Positions 1 through 7,003 of a DNA stretch of 10,755 bases are shown here, one piece after another. Under the pieces are notes generated by a model. That model worked only from the letters and a program-made list of their open reading frames with translations, ran no database searches and was not told the DNA's origin. The stretch is taken from contig JAWZXG010000123.1 of the NCBI GenBank assembly GCA_037178625.1, forward strand, positions 1 through 10,755, written 5' to 3'. The stretch's first letter is position 1. Each line of letters opens with the position of its first letter. Source of the stretch: Skeletonema tropicum. Lineage: Eukaryota > Bacillariophyta > Thalassiosirophyceae > Thalassiosirales > Thalassiosiraceae. A program made the position numbers and the translations under genes.

Positions 1-20
1 GTGGTATTCTGTTCTGCCAA

Positions 21-308
21 GTAAGATTGATAGGTTCAGAATTTTGCATACAATTATTCACGTCAGCCAGAGAGAGAGATCCTAATCCTAAGCACCAGCT
101 ATTACTATTTTGAAGATACAACGGAACGAGTCTAGTCGTCTAGTTCCTCGTCATCTTCCGCCTCAACCTCGAATCTCTTCAAGATAAACGACGAATTCAT
201 CACGCACCCTTTGTATCATATCACGCTCAGCACGGCCACGGCTTGAACGGTACAACAACGACTGAGAATAACACTAGGGAACACGTCGTCTTTTGCTTTT
301 GTCCGCAG
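21..308 (+). promoter_or_regulatory. possible 5'UTR intron / leader upstream of the zinc-repeat gene
   Basis: A consensus-like 5' splice signal (GTAAGA after CCAA) begins at 21, and a pyrimidine-rich tract ending in CAG sits at about 290-308, so a spliced leader for the gene at 393 is possible. At 288 bp the intron would be long for a diatom. No clear TATA box or branch point was found. A short AG run lies at 71-80. This is signal matching only; RNA reads across 20/309 would settle it. Confidence 0.2.
132..273 (-). pseudogene. weak minus-strand coding remnant with charged C-terminus
   Basis: Two overlapping minus-strand frames look protein-like. One (273 to 163, stop to stop, 36 residues) contains the stretch RGRAERDMIQRVRDEFVVYL. 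The next frame over (200 to 132) starts with ATG and ends in an acidic tail, EVEAEDDEELDD, before a TAG. Together they resemble the end of one gene with a frame change near 165-180. The frame is closed upstream by a TAG at 274-276, so no complete gene fits before the plus-strand gene at 393. No family is recognised. It may be chance coding-like sequence in the leader of the next gene. Confidence 0.2.
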
Positions 309-341
309 ATGACACAACAACACCAAACACTAAACACGTAG
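309..341 (+). promoter_or_regulatory. short upstream ORF (10 codons)
   Basis: An ATG at 309 opens ten codons rich in Gln, Thr and Asn and closes at TAG 339-341, in the same frame as the main ATG at 393 and 51 bases before it. If it is in the mature leader it could lower translation of the downstream gene. Its ATG directly follows the candidate 3' splice site at 308. Whether it is transcribed cannot be seen here. Confidence 0.3.
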
Positions 342-392
342 ACTTAGATAACGCACGCAAAAGAGGAGATCTAATTTCAAAAGAAGAGAATC

Positions 393-1433
393 ATGGTCAC
401 GCTAATCCGGACGCTCAAGAGAGTCATCAGGTCGTCGACGCCGCTTAAGCGTGGGGATGGTGAATCTTCGACGATATCTTCGAAGATAAAGATTTCGGCG
501 GTAGCACAAGCACCAGCGAATGTTATGACTAGCGACGTTCATCATGGTCAACTAAAAATGACAGTGAATACTGCCACTGATGATCACAAGGTGAACAGCA
601 AGAAAGAGAGAGCACCATCTGCTGACACATCAACTTCATCATCACAACCACCAAAGGCCCCTTCCACTTCCACTGCTAATATGTCTGATGCCAGATCTGC
701 ATCTGCAGCGGTGAATTCAGATGAGAAAAATATCCAAACACAAGTAGATCGAAAGCGAAAGTCCTCATCAGATGAGGAGCCGGCTCCGAAGAAAGCTGCA
801 AGAAAAAGCCTCAAATGCTCAGCTGATGGATGTACAAATGTAGATATAGCTAAGAATGGAGGAGTATGCATTAGGCATGGAGCAAAGGTGAAACTATGCA
901 GTAGTGAAGGATGTCCAAATAAAGCGTACCGTGTCCGAATGTGCATAAAGCACGGTGCAAAGAAAAGGCGATGCAGCAGTGACGGATGTATAAATCAAGT
1001 TGTGCAAGGAGGCGTGTGCATGAGGCATGGAGCAAAGGTGAAACTATGCAGTAGTGAAGGATGTCCAAATAAAGTGTACCATGGAGGAGTGTGCGTGAAG
1101 CACGGTGCAAAGAGAAGGCGATGCAACAGCGATGGATGTACAAATCAAGCTGTGCAAGGAGGCTTGTGCATTAGGCATGGAGCAAAGGTGAAGCGATGCA
1201 GCAGCCATGGATGTACAAAGCATGTCGTCAAAGGAGGAGTGTGCAACAAGCATGGGGCAAAGGTCAAACAATGCAGTAGTGATGGATGCACTAATTATGC
1301 CCAGAATGGAGGAGTGTGCAGAAGGCATGGAGCAACGGTGAAACTATGCAGTAGTGATGGATGTACAAATATAGCTAAGCAAGGAGGAGTGTGCATCAAG
1401 CACGGTGCAAAGAAAAAGGAAAAGGTCAAGTGA
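393..1433 (+). CDS. zinc-binding C-x4-C-x9-C-x2-H repeat protein, eight repeats, probably nuclear
   Basis: This 346-residue frame is intact. The ATG has A at -3 and G at +4, and an in-frame TAA at 372-374 makes it the first possible start. Residues 1-118 are polar, Ser/Thr/Ala-rich and probably disordered. Residues 120-138 carry two basic clusters (RKRK and KKAARK, ten residues apart) like a bipartite nuclear localisation signal. From residue 142 eight repeats follow, with first Cys at 142, 169, 194, 219, 244, 269, 294 and 319. The period is 25 residues, except the first at 27. Each has the form C-S-S-x-G-C-x9-C-x2-H-G-A-K; only repeat 1 has a longer middle (x11). All Cys and His ligands are kept in all eight. 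Repeats of this style are common in stramenopile genomes and are often auto-annotated as WRKY19-like zinc fingers, although no WRKYGQK motif is present. Nucleic-acid or protein binding in the nucleus is inferred. It is the only undamaged gene in the window. Confidence 0.85.
   Translation: MVTLIRTLKRVIRSSTPLKRGDGESSTISSKIKISAVAQAPANVMTSDVHHGQLKMTVNTATDDHKVNSKKERAPSADTSTSSSQPPKAPSTSTANMSDARSASAAVNSDEKNIQTQVDRKRKSSSDEEPAPKKAARKSLKCSADGCTNVDIAKNGGVCIRHGAKVKLCSSEGCPNKAYRVRMCIKHGAKKRRCSSDGCINQVVQGGVCMRHGAKVKLCSSEGCPNKVYHGGVCVKHGAKRRRCNSDGCTNQAVQGGLCIRHGAKVKRCSSHGCTKHVVKGGVCNKHGAKVKQCSSDGCTNYAQNGGVCRRHGATVKLCSSDGCTNIAKQGGVCIKHGAKKKEKVK
816..1430 (+). repeat. in-frame 75-bp coding tandem repeats
   Basis: Eight tandem units of about 75 bp encode the zinc-binding repeats. 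Units 2 and 4 are nearly identical at the DNA level over more than 40 bases (around 880-925 and 1030-1075), and units 3 and 5 also pair best. This points to a duplicated two-unit, 150-bp block. The C-terminal units 6 to 8 are more diverged. The structure predicts copy-number change by unequal exchange. Confidence 0.9.
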
Positions 1434-1502
1434 TGCAGCAGCGAAACTGAATGCTACATCAACATCAGGACGAATCGCCAAACATTTTTGTGCAAAAGCT
1501 AG
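1434..1502 (+). pseudogene. degraded ninth zinc repeat beyond the stop codon
   Basis: Directly after the TGA at 1431-1433 the same frame reads CSSETEC, then a third Cys at 1491-1493, then K-S and a TAG at 1500-1502. The start matches the repeat opening (C-S-S-E-x-x-C) and falls exactly one period after repeat 8. Spacing is off (C-x5-C and C-x12-C instead of x4 and x9) and the His is lost. The codon at this place in repeat 6 is CGA, so the TGA could be a one-base change. The likely reading is that a longer array was truncated and its tail then drifted. UGA readthrough is possible but no readthrough context is visible. Confidence 0.5.
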
Positions 1503-1554
1503 AAGGGGTAGGAGGCGGTGCCTACTCTACTAACAGCTTCCCGGGTATAAGGTT

Positions 1555-1563
1555 TTTGGCGCC
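1555..1563 (+). promoter_or_regulatory. E2F-consensus-like site
   Basis: The bases TTTGGCGCC match the classical E2F/DP consensus TTTSGCGCS, and the core TTGGCGCCAA is a 10-bp palindrome. It lies 122 bp past the zinc-repeat stop, with no clear gene downstream to control. A nine-base match can occur by chance, so this is only a candidate. Confidence 0.2.
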
Positions 1564-2188
1564 AACAAACCTCCTAGCCCCTTTTACCATCGCACATAGT
1601 ATTATCTAGCAAAAAAAACACCTTCTCCCTACGAACCATGGCGGCCGATCTGCTTCCTACCATGCTCTCCTGTTGACAGCAATGGCCTATATTAATGAAT
1701 CCAACGCCACGGATCAATAGTAATGGTAGTTGTTAGTCGATTTTTGCTGTTGGCTTCATGAATTCATTGTTTATACCATGCTCTTATCTACTACACACTT
1801 GGTCGATATTTTTCGTCGCCCGACGCATCCGCCTCACTTCCAATAGCCACTTTTATGGCAATAAAACAACATTACAAACCGATCCGACTACACATGTCTC
1901 TTCTAATGATATATACGCGAGGTATGGTGCCTTGGCTCGGTCGGAGATTCGGTTTAATCGTCCCATATCTATCTTGTGTGTAGGGCCGACGATGCGATGA
2001 TGGGCAAAAATACCGCTTACATATAGGAAGTGATCCGACGGTGATATTGTCCATTTCATGCAACGCTACGCACACTATTCGTTTTGGTATGTCATGAGCT
2101 TTCGTTGGATATGCGGTATGCTGCATGTAATGGGTTGTAAGCGACATAGTAACACCAGAACTGCCATGGTCGGCGGCCGGCGGCTATG

Positions 2189-2218
2189 TTTTTTGTGATT
2201 TTTGATACACACAAAAAA
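2189..2218. repeat. 9-bp inverted repeat, T-rich/A-rich arms
   Basis: The arms TTTTTTGTG (2189-2197) and CACAAAAAA (2210-2218) are exact reverse complements with a 12-base loop. It follows a GC-rich run (CGGCGGCCGGCGGC) at 2171-2184. It could act in transcript 3' end formation on either strand or simply be an A/T-rich fold. Confidence 0.6.
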
Positions 2219-2387
2219 TCGAGCTATTGCCTTTCCTGCATTGTAACCGCCGAAATAGTCGAGCTTCGTTATTGGTGAGCTCCACCAACGAAAAGAGCTG
2301 CTTCTTGGCTTTTCATAGCTGCACTGAACGTCTTCTAAATGTGAGTAGTTGCTATTTTATAAACTACGTAGGAAGCTAGGTAGAAAA

Positions 2388-2409
2388 ATGGTCTCGCATG
2401 CGAGACCAT
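2388..2409. repeat. perfect 22-bp palindrome with GTCTCG arms
   Basis: Positions 2388 to 2409 form an exact 11+11 palindrome with no loop, centred between 2398 and 2399. The inner 16 bases are GTCTCG-CATG-CGAGAC. The flanks at 2387 and 2410 do not pair. A loopless palindrome of this length is a good candidate for a homodimer protein binding site. The same arms with a different 4-bp centre recur at 8533-8548. Confidence 0.95.
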
Positions 2410-2792
2410 ACCCGGAAAGCTGTTTAAGGTACCCTTCGACATTGATAGGCATGTTCATAAGGTCGTCTCCCTGACAAGTCGAACCAAGTATGCCAGGCTC
2501 TATTAGGCTACGACCATACTTACGACGTGATGAGCTGGCAATCCTTTCGGCAGAAAAAGACCGTACGTTGTATTAAAGCAGGTCCAGATTATACTCGTGT
2601 AGATTTCTAATCTGATTAACTTCGTATTTTTTTATTTGATGAGTCGTCGTGTGATGTGGAACACCAGTCGCGATCACTACTGAAGGTTATTCAGGTGGGA
2701 CTCGGAACACAACTTATGTATATTATATTTGACTGAAAATCTGGCTGAGGTAGCTCCCAATTGCGTGTCACAACATTGCCTGGGGAGCGATG

Positions 2793-3073
2793 AAGAAGAA
2801 AGCCAGACAAATGTGATTCCCATCTACTTTGCCGTGAAACGCGTTTCTTGGCTCTCTATGCTAGCATTTCTATATATTTTTTTGGCTGTCTGGACGTCCC
2901 CCCGGCCGCCTTCACTTCGACGCTTGAGAAGGTGTCAGCCACAAAAGATATGTACAGGCACCTACCTCACGACTCCGAGACCAGCAATGTCAAGTACATT
3001 ACCAGCGGCAGCTAGTGGCTTTGTTTATTGCACTGTATATAGAAGTTGGATACACGCCGTAGTAATACTGTAA
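2793..3073 (+). pseudogene. possible coding remnant of unknown family
   Basis: Two plus-strand frames here look partly protein-like. One runs to a TAA at 3071-3073 and holds GSDEEESQTNVIP upstream; it has no ATG at its head. The other, ending at TAG 3013-3015, contains LDVPPAAFTSTLEK and then a polar stretch, preceded by a hydrophobic run. A frame change near 2860-2890 would join them. There is no recognised motif, no good start and no splice signal that would repair it. It sits just upstream of the larger broken gene at 3166 and could belong to that element. Confidence 0.2.
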
Positions 3074-3082
3074 TCACGTGTA

Positions 3083-3165
3083 GTGTGTGTGTGTCGGCAG
3101 CGTGACATGCCGATGAGAGGAAGTGATAAAAGGAGCTTGTAGGGGGGCGGATACAAAGAAGAAAG
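3083..3165 (+). promoter_or_regulatory. promoter-like region before the broken gene at 3166
   Basis: This interval holds a (GT)6 run at 3083-3094, a 6-bp inverted repeat (TCGGCA at 3094-3099, TGCCGA at 3108-3113) and a TATA-like GATAAAAG at about 3124-3131, some 35 bases before the ATG at 3166. The ATG context (A at -3, G at +4) is good. The gene it would drive is broken, so activity is doubtful. Confidence 0.25.
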
Positions 3166-4389
3166 ATGGACGACAACGTCTTTGATTCTGTTCTGTACGA
3201 TGATGAAGATGACATTTTTGCCGCTCACGGTCACGACGTCTCAATGGGTGGGTTGAGGACTATGTCTATGTCAACGATGACTCTACAAATCTTCGTGTTG
3301 GCAATGGCAAATGGCCGCCTCCTCTCACATCATGGAATGAACGGTGTGCACACATCATCCACCCTAAGTTAACATTCAACGAGGGAAGTGACTCTAGCTA
3401 TGAGCAGGCTAAGAAGGAGGTGAAATACTTTGTCGACCGCCTGGGACATGGTGAAGAAGGTGTGAAGAACTTGTTTCAAAAATGTTTTGGGAGTAAGAGC
3501 GAGTTGTTTTTGAAGTTCCATGAGCACCTTGGCATGGAATACAATGACTTCTGTTGCTTCTTAGCTACATTCTTCATCGAGTGCAAGTTTAGCAAGACGT
3601 ATAGTAGACTTTGTTGCGACAAATACGTCGACACGTCCTCATTTGCCACTGAGGAACAATACTTCTGACGATGAAATGATTGCAATCATCGGCAAGATAG
3701 AGGGGGCCAAGCTTGGGAGTAGTGCGGAATATCGTAGACAAATACTCAGCAGTTGGGTAGACTGTACCCGGGTGCAGCGAGTCTCAAGTTTATGACTCTA
3801 AAGGAGATGAAGGAGTTTCATCAGAGCCATGGTGGCTTACCAAACATCTCCTGGAGCGGAAAGGTTGACTGTGCGTCAGAGATTGGCTGGTGCTTTGCAC
3901 GAAGCGAAGAATGTGGATGGTGTACATGCCCATGCTCAAGATGAAGATGTTTTTACTGGGGAATACGCAGCAATCACTGAACTTGCAAGAAGCTCTTTTA
4001 TGAAACCACTGCGGAAAGGGAGTGATGAGGGGCAAGCCAAATAAGCCGCACTGGGTCACCGCGCCGAGAAGCCATTCATGGAGCAAGCTTTCGATATTTG
4101 CCAGAGGATTTATGGTCAAAATAGTCTAGAAGCTATCTACTCTCCAGGACTCGTTCGACGTGGCTCTGTCGAAACTGACACTGAAAATGATGAAGAGCAA
4201 CATCATTTCTTTTTGAGGGACACGACAGATGGAATTACCGTAATGGATTTAGGTGATGATAAAAGGATAGTCGTCCCAATCGAGTGTAAGTGCCGTGCGT
4301 CGCCACGAACATATCCTAAGGAACGAAGTCGTATTGAGACTCTTCATAGAGAGAATGCGTCTGGAAGAGGGATGGGCGTTTCAACTGAG

Positions 4390-4431
4390 GTTGATATGGA
4401 TACATATACGGTTGATATGGGTACACACACA
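4390..4431 (+). repeat. 21-bp in-frame tandem duplication
   Basis: Two adjacent 21-bp units at 4390-4410 and 4411-4431 both begin GTTGATATGG and encode VDMDTYT and VDMGTHT. They lie after the ExK motif in the nuclease-like part of the broken gene. The repeat keeps the frame, so it could predate the decay. Confidence 0.7.
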
Positions 4432-5589
4432 GCGTACGTGGTAGAGATGATAGTGGAGTATTCAGATACGCATGGAACTTTTCCATAGATGTGTGCCAGA
4501 CGATGACGAGAGGGTGCAAATCGGTGCATTTTTCTCATTGGCAATGACACATCGCTCATGGCCATGTACATCTTCATATTTCCAGCTAAGTTCATCGTTG
4601 ACGTGAAAACAATGTGACGGTGGCTCGGTTCTTGATGTACTTCGGTGTCGCTTTCCTCGAGGTAATCAGTGGTGCAAGGTAAAAATGACTTTCCGTATCC
4701 AACGTTGGCTCATTGTAGGAATGCCAACAACAAGCGCGCTGCCTTTGATGATTCTATCGACTTGGCGATCGATATGCTGTTGGATTTCGTCAAGGCCCAT
4801 ACGGGCCAGACACTCCTTGACGCTGCAGCTTGTACCACTGGAGTAGAGAGTACGGAAACACCGCTTCCAATGGAGCCATTTACACTTTTGCCGCAGCAGA
4901 CTGTGGCACCTGTTCATGACCTGGAGAGAAGGCCTCGCAGTCGCAGTACAGCAAAGCAGAGGACACCCCAAGCTCCTGGGTTGTCTGCGCCTGCAGTTGT
5001 GTCTGGACAAACACCAAGGACAAGTAAGCAGAAACCAGTGCAAACTCATGTAGATCGATGCAAGCAATGTTTAGGAATCTACTTGGCCAAGGTAGAGTCT
5101 ATTGGTGTAGTGGTCGACGGGCAGAAGAAGAGGAGGAAAAAGAAGAAGAATCAGACAGATGAACGCACTCGACGTACATGTGAGCACTGCGGCTAGAGGA
5201 CTGACTACATGTGTCTTGGATGGCGCCGGGTTTGCTGCTTCTCTGCAGCATCTGCGAAGAAGAATAACAAGAAACATCCAAAGAACTTTTCAGTCAAAAC
5301 ACCAATCCTAAATCGGAAGACTGGTGCTTTGCGTCGGGTAAGAAGGAGTTCAGACTTGGTCCACGAGACTTCCGTTTGCCAGTGGACTTTCTATCATGCT
5401 TTACATCGTGAAGCATGGGAAACCTACACCGAAAGCAACAAACATCAGATACTTGCGATGGCTAGAGGGAATAGATCGGAAGCAAACACAAAGAAGAAGG
5501 GAATGAAGAAGAAGGGCAAGTTGAAGACAATCAAAGAAGGGAAGGACGAAGACATTAGTGTAGGTGAAAGCGAAGAAGAAGATGTCCTG

Positions 5590-5648
5590 TCGGATAGCGA
5601 GTCGGATGAGGAGTCGGATAGCGAGTCGGATGAGGAGTCAGATAGCGA
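5590..5648 (+). repeat. 24-bp tandem repeat in acidic tail
   Basis: A 24-bp unit (5590-5613) is repeated exactly at 5614-5637 and partly at 5638-5648, with one change. It encodes SDSESDEE units in the acidic end of the 3166-5706 broken gene. The repeat is in frame. Confidence 0.9.
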
Positions 5649-5706
5649 TGACGAAAATGATCAACACAATGACCGCAAGAGAAGCCATCGTTACGTGAGC
5701 AAATGA

Positions 5707-6299
5707 TACAATAACAATACGATAATGGGAAGTGAAGCAGCATGAGAAGTTCACGACCGGGACAAGAGATACACGAGAATAGATACATATCACATGAACA
5801 TAAATATTCATTACATAGAGCATAGTATCCAGCCATTACACAGTGACAAACTCGTCCTCCATACCCCCCACTCATTGTAGCGAAGGTGTAGACCTGCAAT
5901 GGAAGCATTTTCGGGCTGTCGAGCTCCATAGAATGCCCATTTTATATGTATTCAAAATTCTCATTTTTCCTCTAAAAATCCACGAAAATTGTATCTACTA
6001 ATAACGGTGCCTAGAGACTACCAATGACAAAATTGAGCAACCTAAGCACATGGTATTGATCACAAGAGTGTATAGAAGGCGTCTGTAAACTTTTTTGGGT
6101 CATTACAGCAATTATTGACCGAGTGTCCCATTTTGGGACACTCGAGAACTTCTAAAATTTTTTCGCGGTTTAAAATCTCATCATGGATATAGAGTGTATA
6201 GCTTTGTAAATTAGCCGTCGCAGTGGATATGCTATGCAAGGCCACTGTATTGGGCGAACGGAGAAACCAGGCTGCAGTATCCGGTTTACACGGTAGTGC
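5707..6299. other. gene-free stretch between two mobile-element remnants
   Basis: No convincing coding sequence was found. A minus-strand frame at 6060-6245 (61 codons) contains CPKMGHSVNNCC but matches nothing known to me. The phrase AGAGTGTATAG occurs twice, near 6065 and 6190, followed each time by TGTAAA within 15 bases. The copia remnant's 3' LTR would be expected here on the minus strand, but no polypurine tract or LTR end was recognised. A strong hairpin at 6120-6144 is listed separately. Confidence 0.5.
6120..6144. repeat. 11-bp perfect hairpin with 3-base loop
   Basis: The arms CGAGTGTCCCA (6120-6130) and TGGGACACTCG (6134-6144) are exact reverse complements around TTT. Such a tight stem would form in RNA from either strand. 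A T-rich run (ATTTTTTCG) follows about 14 bases later on the plus strand, giving a terminator-like look. It could equally be a protein site or the joined ends of an old element. Confidence 0.9.
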
Positions 6300-6740
6300 T
6301 GAATTGATGCTGCAGTGCCGTCACGGGACTCAGTAGTGATGCTCGGGAGAGGGCTTCGCTTGCGATAGGCATCTCCGAGGATACTAACACACCCTCGCCG
6401 TGACGCTGGTTTTAAAGCTCGTGGTAAAAATGCAGGGGAATTTGGCATGTGGACACAGTAAGGTCTCACGTGTTGGTGATGCTCTCCAGAATGCAACTTT
6501 GTTGGAGTCACCTAGATTTTCTTGCCCTGGTTGATAAATGAATTCAAACATGCGTTGTGCTTCTTGGTCGAGTAGCCAGAAGTAGCGCATTTCCATCCAT
6601 CGTGATTTCTGTCATTTGATGGTACTATTGACAATGCCGACAGTTGTTGTGTTGTTGATGTGTATTGGTGTAGGTGGTTGCGGATGACCTAATTCTTCAA
6701 GTGTGATTCGCATCAGATATTCGAATTTCAAACCTATTAT
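6300..6740 (-). pseudogene. Ty1/copia retrotransposon pol remnant: RNase H and C-terminus
   Basis: Read on the minus strand, the frame from about 6740 gives ITLEELGHPQPPTPIH followed by NNTTTVGIVNSTIK, then an in-frame TGA (6612-6614), then SRWMEMRYFWLLDQEAQ and EFIYQPGQENLGD. This is the end of the RNase H domain of copia-type polyproteins, with the conserved bait region D/N-N-T-x-x-x-G-I-V and the N-L-x-D-x-x-T-K-x-H motif. A one-base frame change near 6506-6510 puts TKLHSGEHHQHVRPYC and the tail RRGCVSILGD in the next frame. The canonical Asp of the bait motif reads Asn here. Reverse transcriptase, integrase and gag are absent, so this is a 3' fragment. The high-coordinate edge (about 6725-6790) meets the repeat at 6793, suggesting another insertion cut it. 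Family assignment is strong; boundaries are approximate. Confidence 0.8.
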
Positions 6741-6792
6741 ATTCCATCCAATATTGATCATATACCTTCGTCTATACCCCCAATAAAAACTC

Positions 6793-6967
6793 CCAAAGTT
6801 TGGTGGTGTTATATCTTTGCCTTGTGTGGATATCAGCCTCCATAGTAGCACTTTTGGCCATCGTGGGATTGGATTTGAAGGCGAGTCGAGTCAAATATGG
6901 CGCCAGATTGTTAGCGACACGATAGGAATTAATAATACATATCGCCAAACACCATCTACTCTCTTAG
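6793..6967 (+). repeat. interspersed direct repeat, copy A
   Basis: This ~175-bp segment, from CCAAAGTTTGG to CTCTTAG, matches 9951-10124 in the same orientation at roughly 88% identity by eye, with three small gaps. A long shared core runs through GGCGAGTCGAGTCAAATATGG. Weaker similarity may extend about 70 bp further left, since both copies have GAATTT followed by CAAA at equal distance. It abuts the copia remnant and lies before the recombinase remnant. The class (LTR piece, MITE or other) is unknown. Confidence 0.9.
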
Positions 6968-7003
6968 AAAACAAGAAAGGATTGCTTAGAGCTCCGATGA
7001 ACA

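Larger units (their letters stand above)
1503..2728 (+). other. 1.2-kb gene-poor stretch
   Basis: No convincing gene was found on either strand. An 80-codon ATG frame at 1758-2000 has a hydrophobic start but poor start context and no recognisable motif, and minus-strand frames overlapping it look equally random. A match to the E2F consensus TTTGGCGCC lies at 1555-1563, centred in a 10-bp palindrome. A short direct repeat (TACCATGCTCT) occurs near 1656 and 1776. An imperfect hairpin lies at 2267-2290, a 7-bp stem at 2585-2614, and the stronger hairpin and palindrome are listed separately. Confidence 0.6.
3166..5706 (+). pseudogene. broken mobile-element-type gene with PD-(D/E)XK (YqaJ-like) nuclease motif, Cys cluster and acidic tail
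   Basis: A chain of plus-strand frames reads like one ancestral protein of roughly 800 residues. It starts MDDNVFDSVLYDDEDD at 3166 and then shifts frame near 3250, giving a helical segment with FHEHLGMEYNDFCCFLATFF to TGA 3666. Further shifts fall near 3650 and 3790-3865. The frame from 3829 runs to 4488 broken only by TAA 4042-4044. That part contains T-D-G (Asp codon 4228) and, 18 residues on, I-E-C-K (Glu 4282, Lys 4288). This D...ExK layout is typical of PD-(D/E)XK nucleases such as the YqaJ/lambda-exonuclease type. Scraps in two other frames follow (LFLIGNDTSLMAMYIF; VTVARFLMYFGVAFLEVISG). From 4669 to 5706 one frame is broken only by TAG 5194-5196; it has CxxC (5059), CxxC (5179) and further Cys (5212, 5233, 5236), then a Lys-rich stretch and a Ser/Asp/Glu tail. 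The Cys cluster recalls piggyBac C-terminal zinc domains but no transposase core was identified. The nuclease call is inference from one motif. Confidence 0.6.

Noticed and set aside
584..1328. Three minus-strand open frames opposite the zinc-repeat gene (90-120 codons)
   Set aside because: They are antisense shadows of the 75-bp coding repeats; their own repetitiveness and lack of domains follow from the plus-strand gene.
816..1430. Regular repeats that could suggest a CRISPR-like array
   Set aside because: The repeats are in-frame coding units without unique spacers, with conserved Cys/His codons.
393..1433. WRKY transcription factor
   Set aside because: No WRKYGQK motif; the WRKY19-like label only reflects automatic naming of this repeat type.
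1758..2000. 80-residue plus-strand ORF with hydrophobic start
   Set aside because: Poor start context, no motif, and equally long random frames on the other strand.
2461..2510. tRNA-like T-loop string (minus strand GGTTCGAC)
   Set aside because: No pairing T-stem, anticodon arm or acceptor stem could be built around it.
4666..5067. 133-codon minus-strand ORF
   Set aside because: Antisense to the coherent 4669-5706 frame, with no domain.
5040..5250. piggyBac transposase assignment from the Cys cluster
   Set aside because: The Cys pattern is only loosely similar and no DDE transposase core was found upstream.
5555..5929. 124-codon minus-strand ORF rich in Cys, Tyr and Pro repeats
   Set aside because: The repeated part is the antisense of the acidic 24-bp tandem repeat; the rest has no motif.
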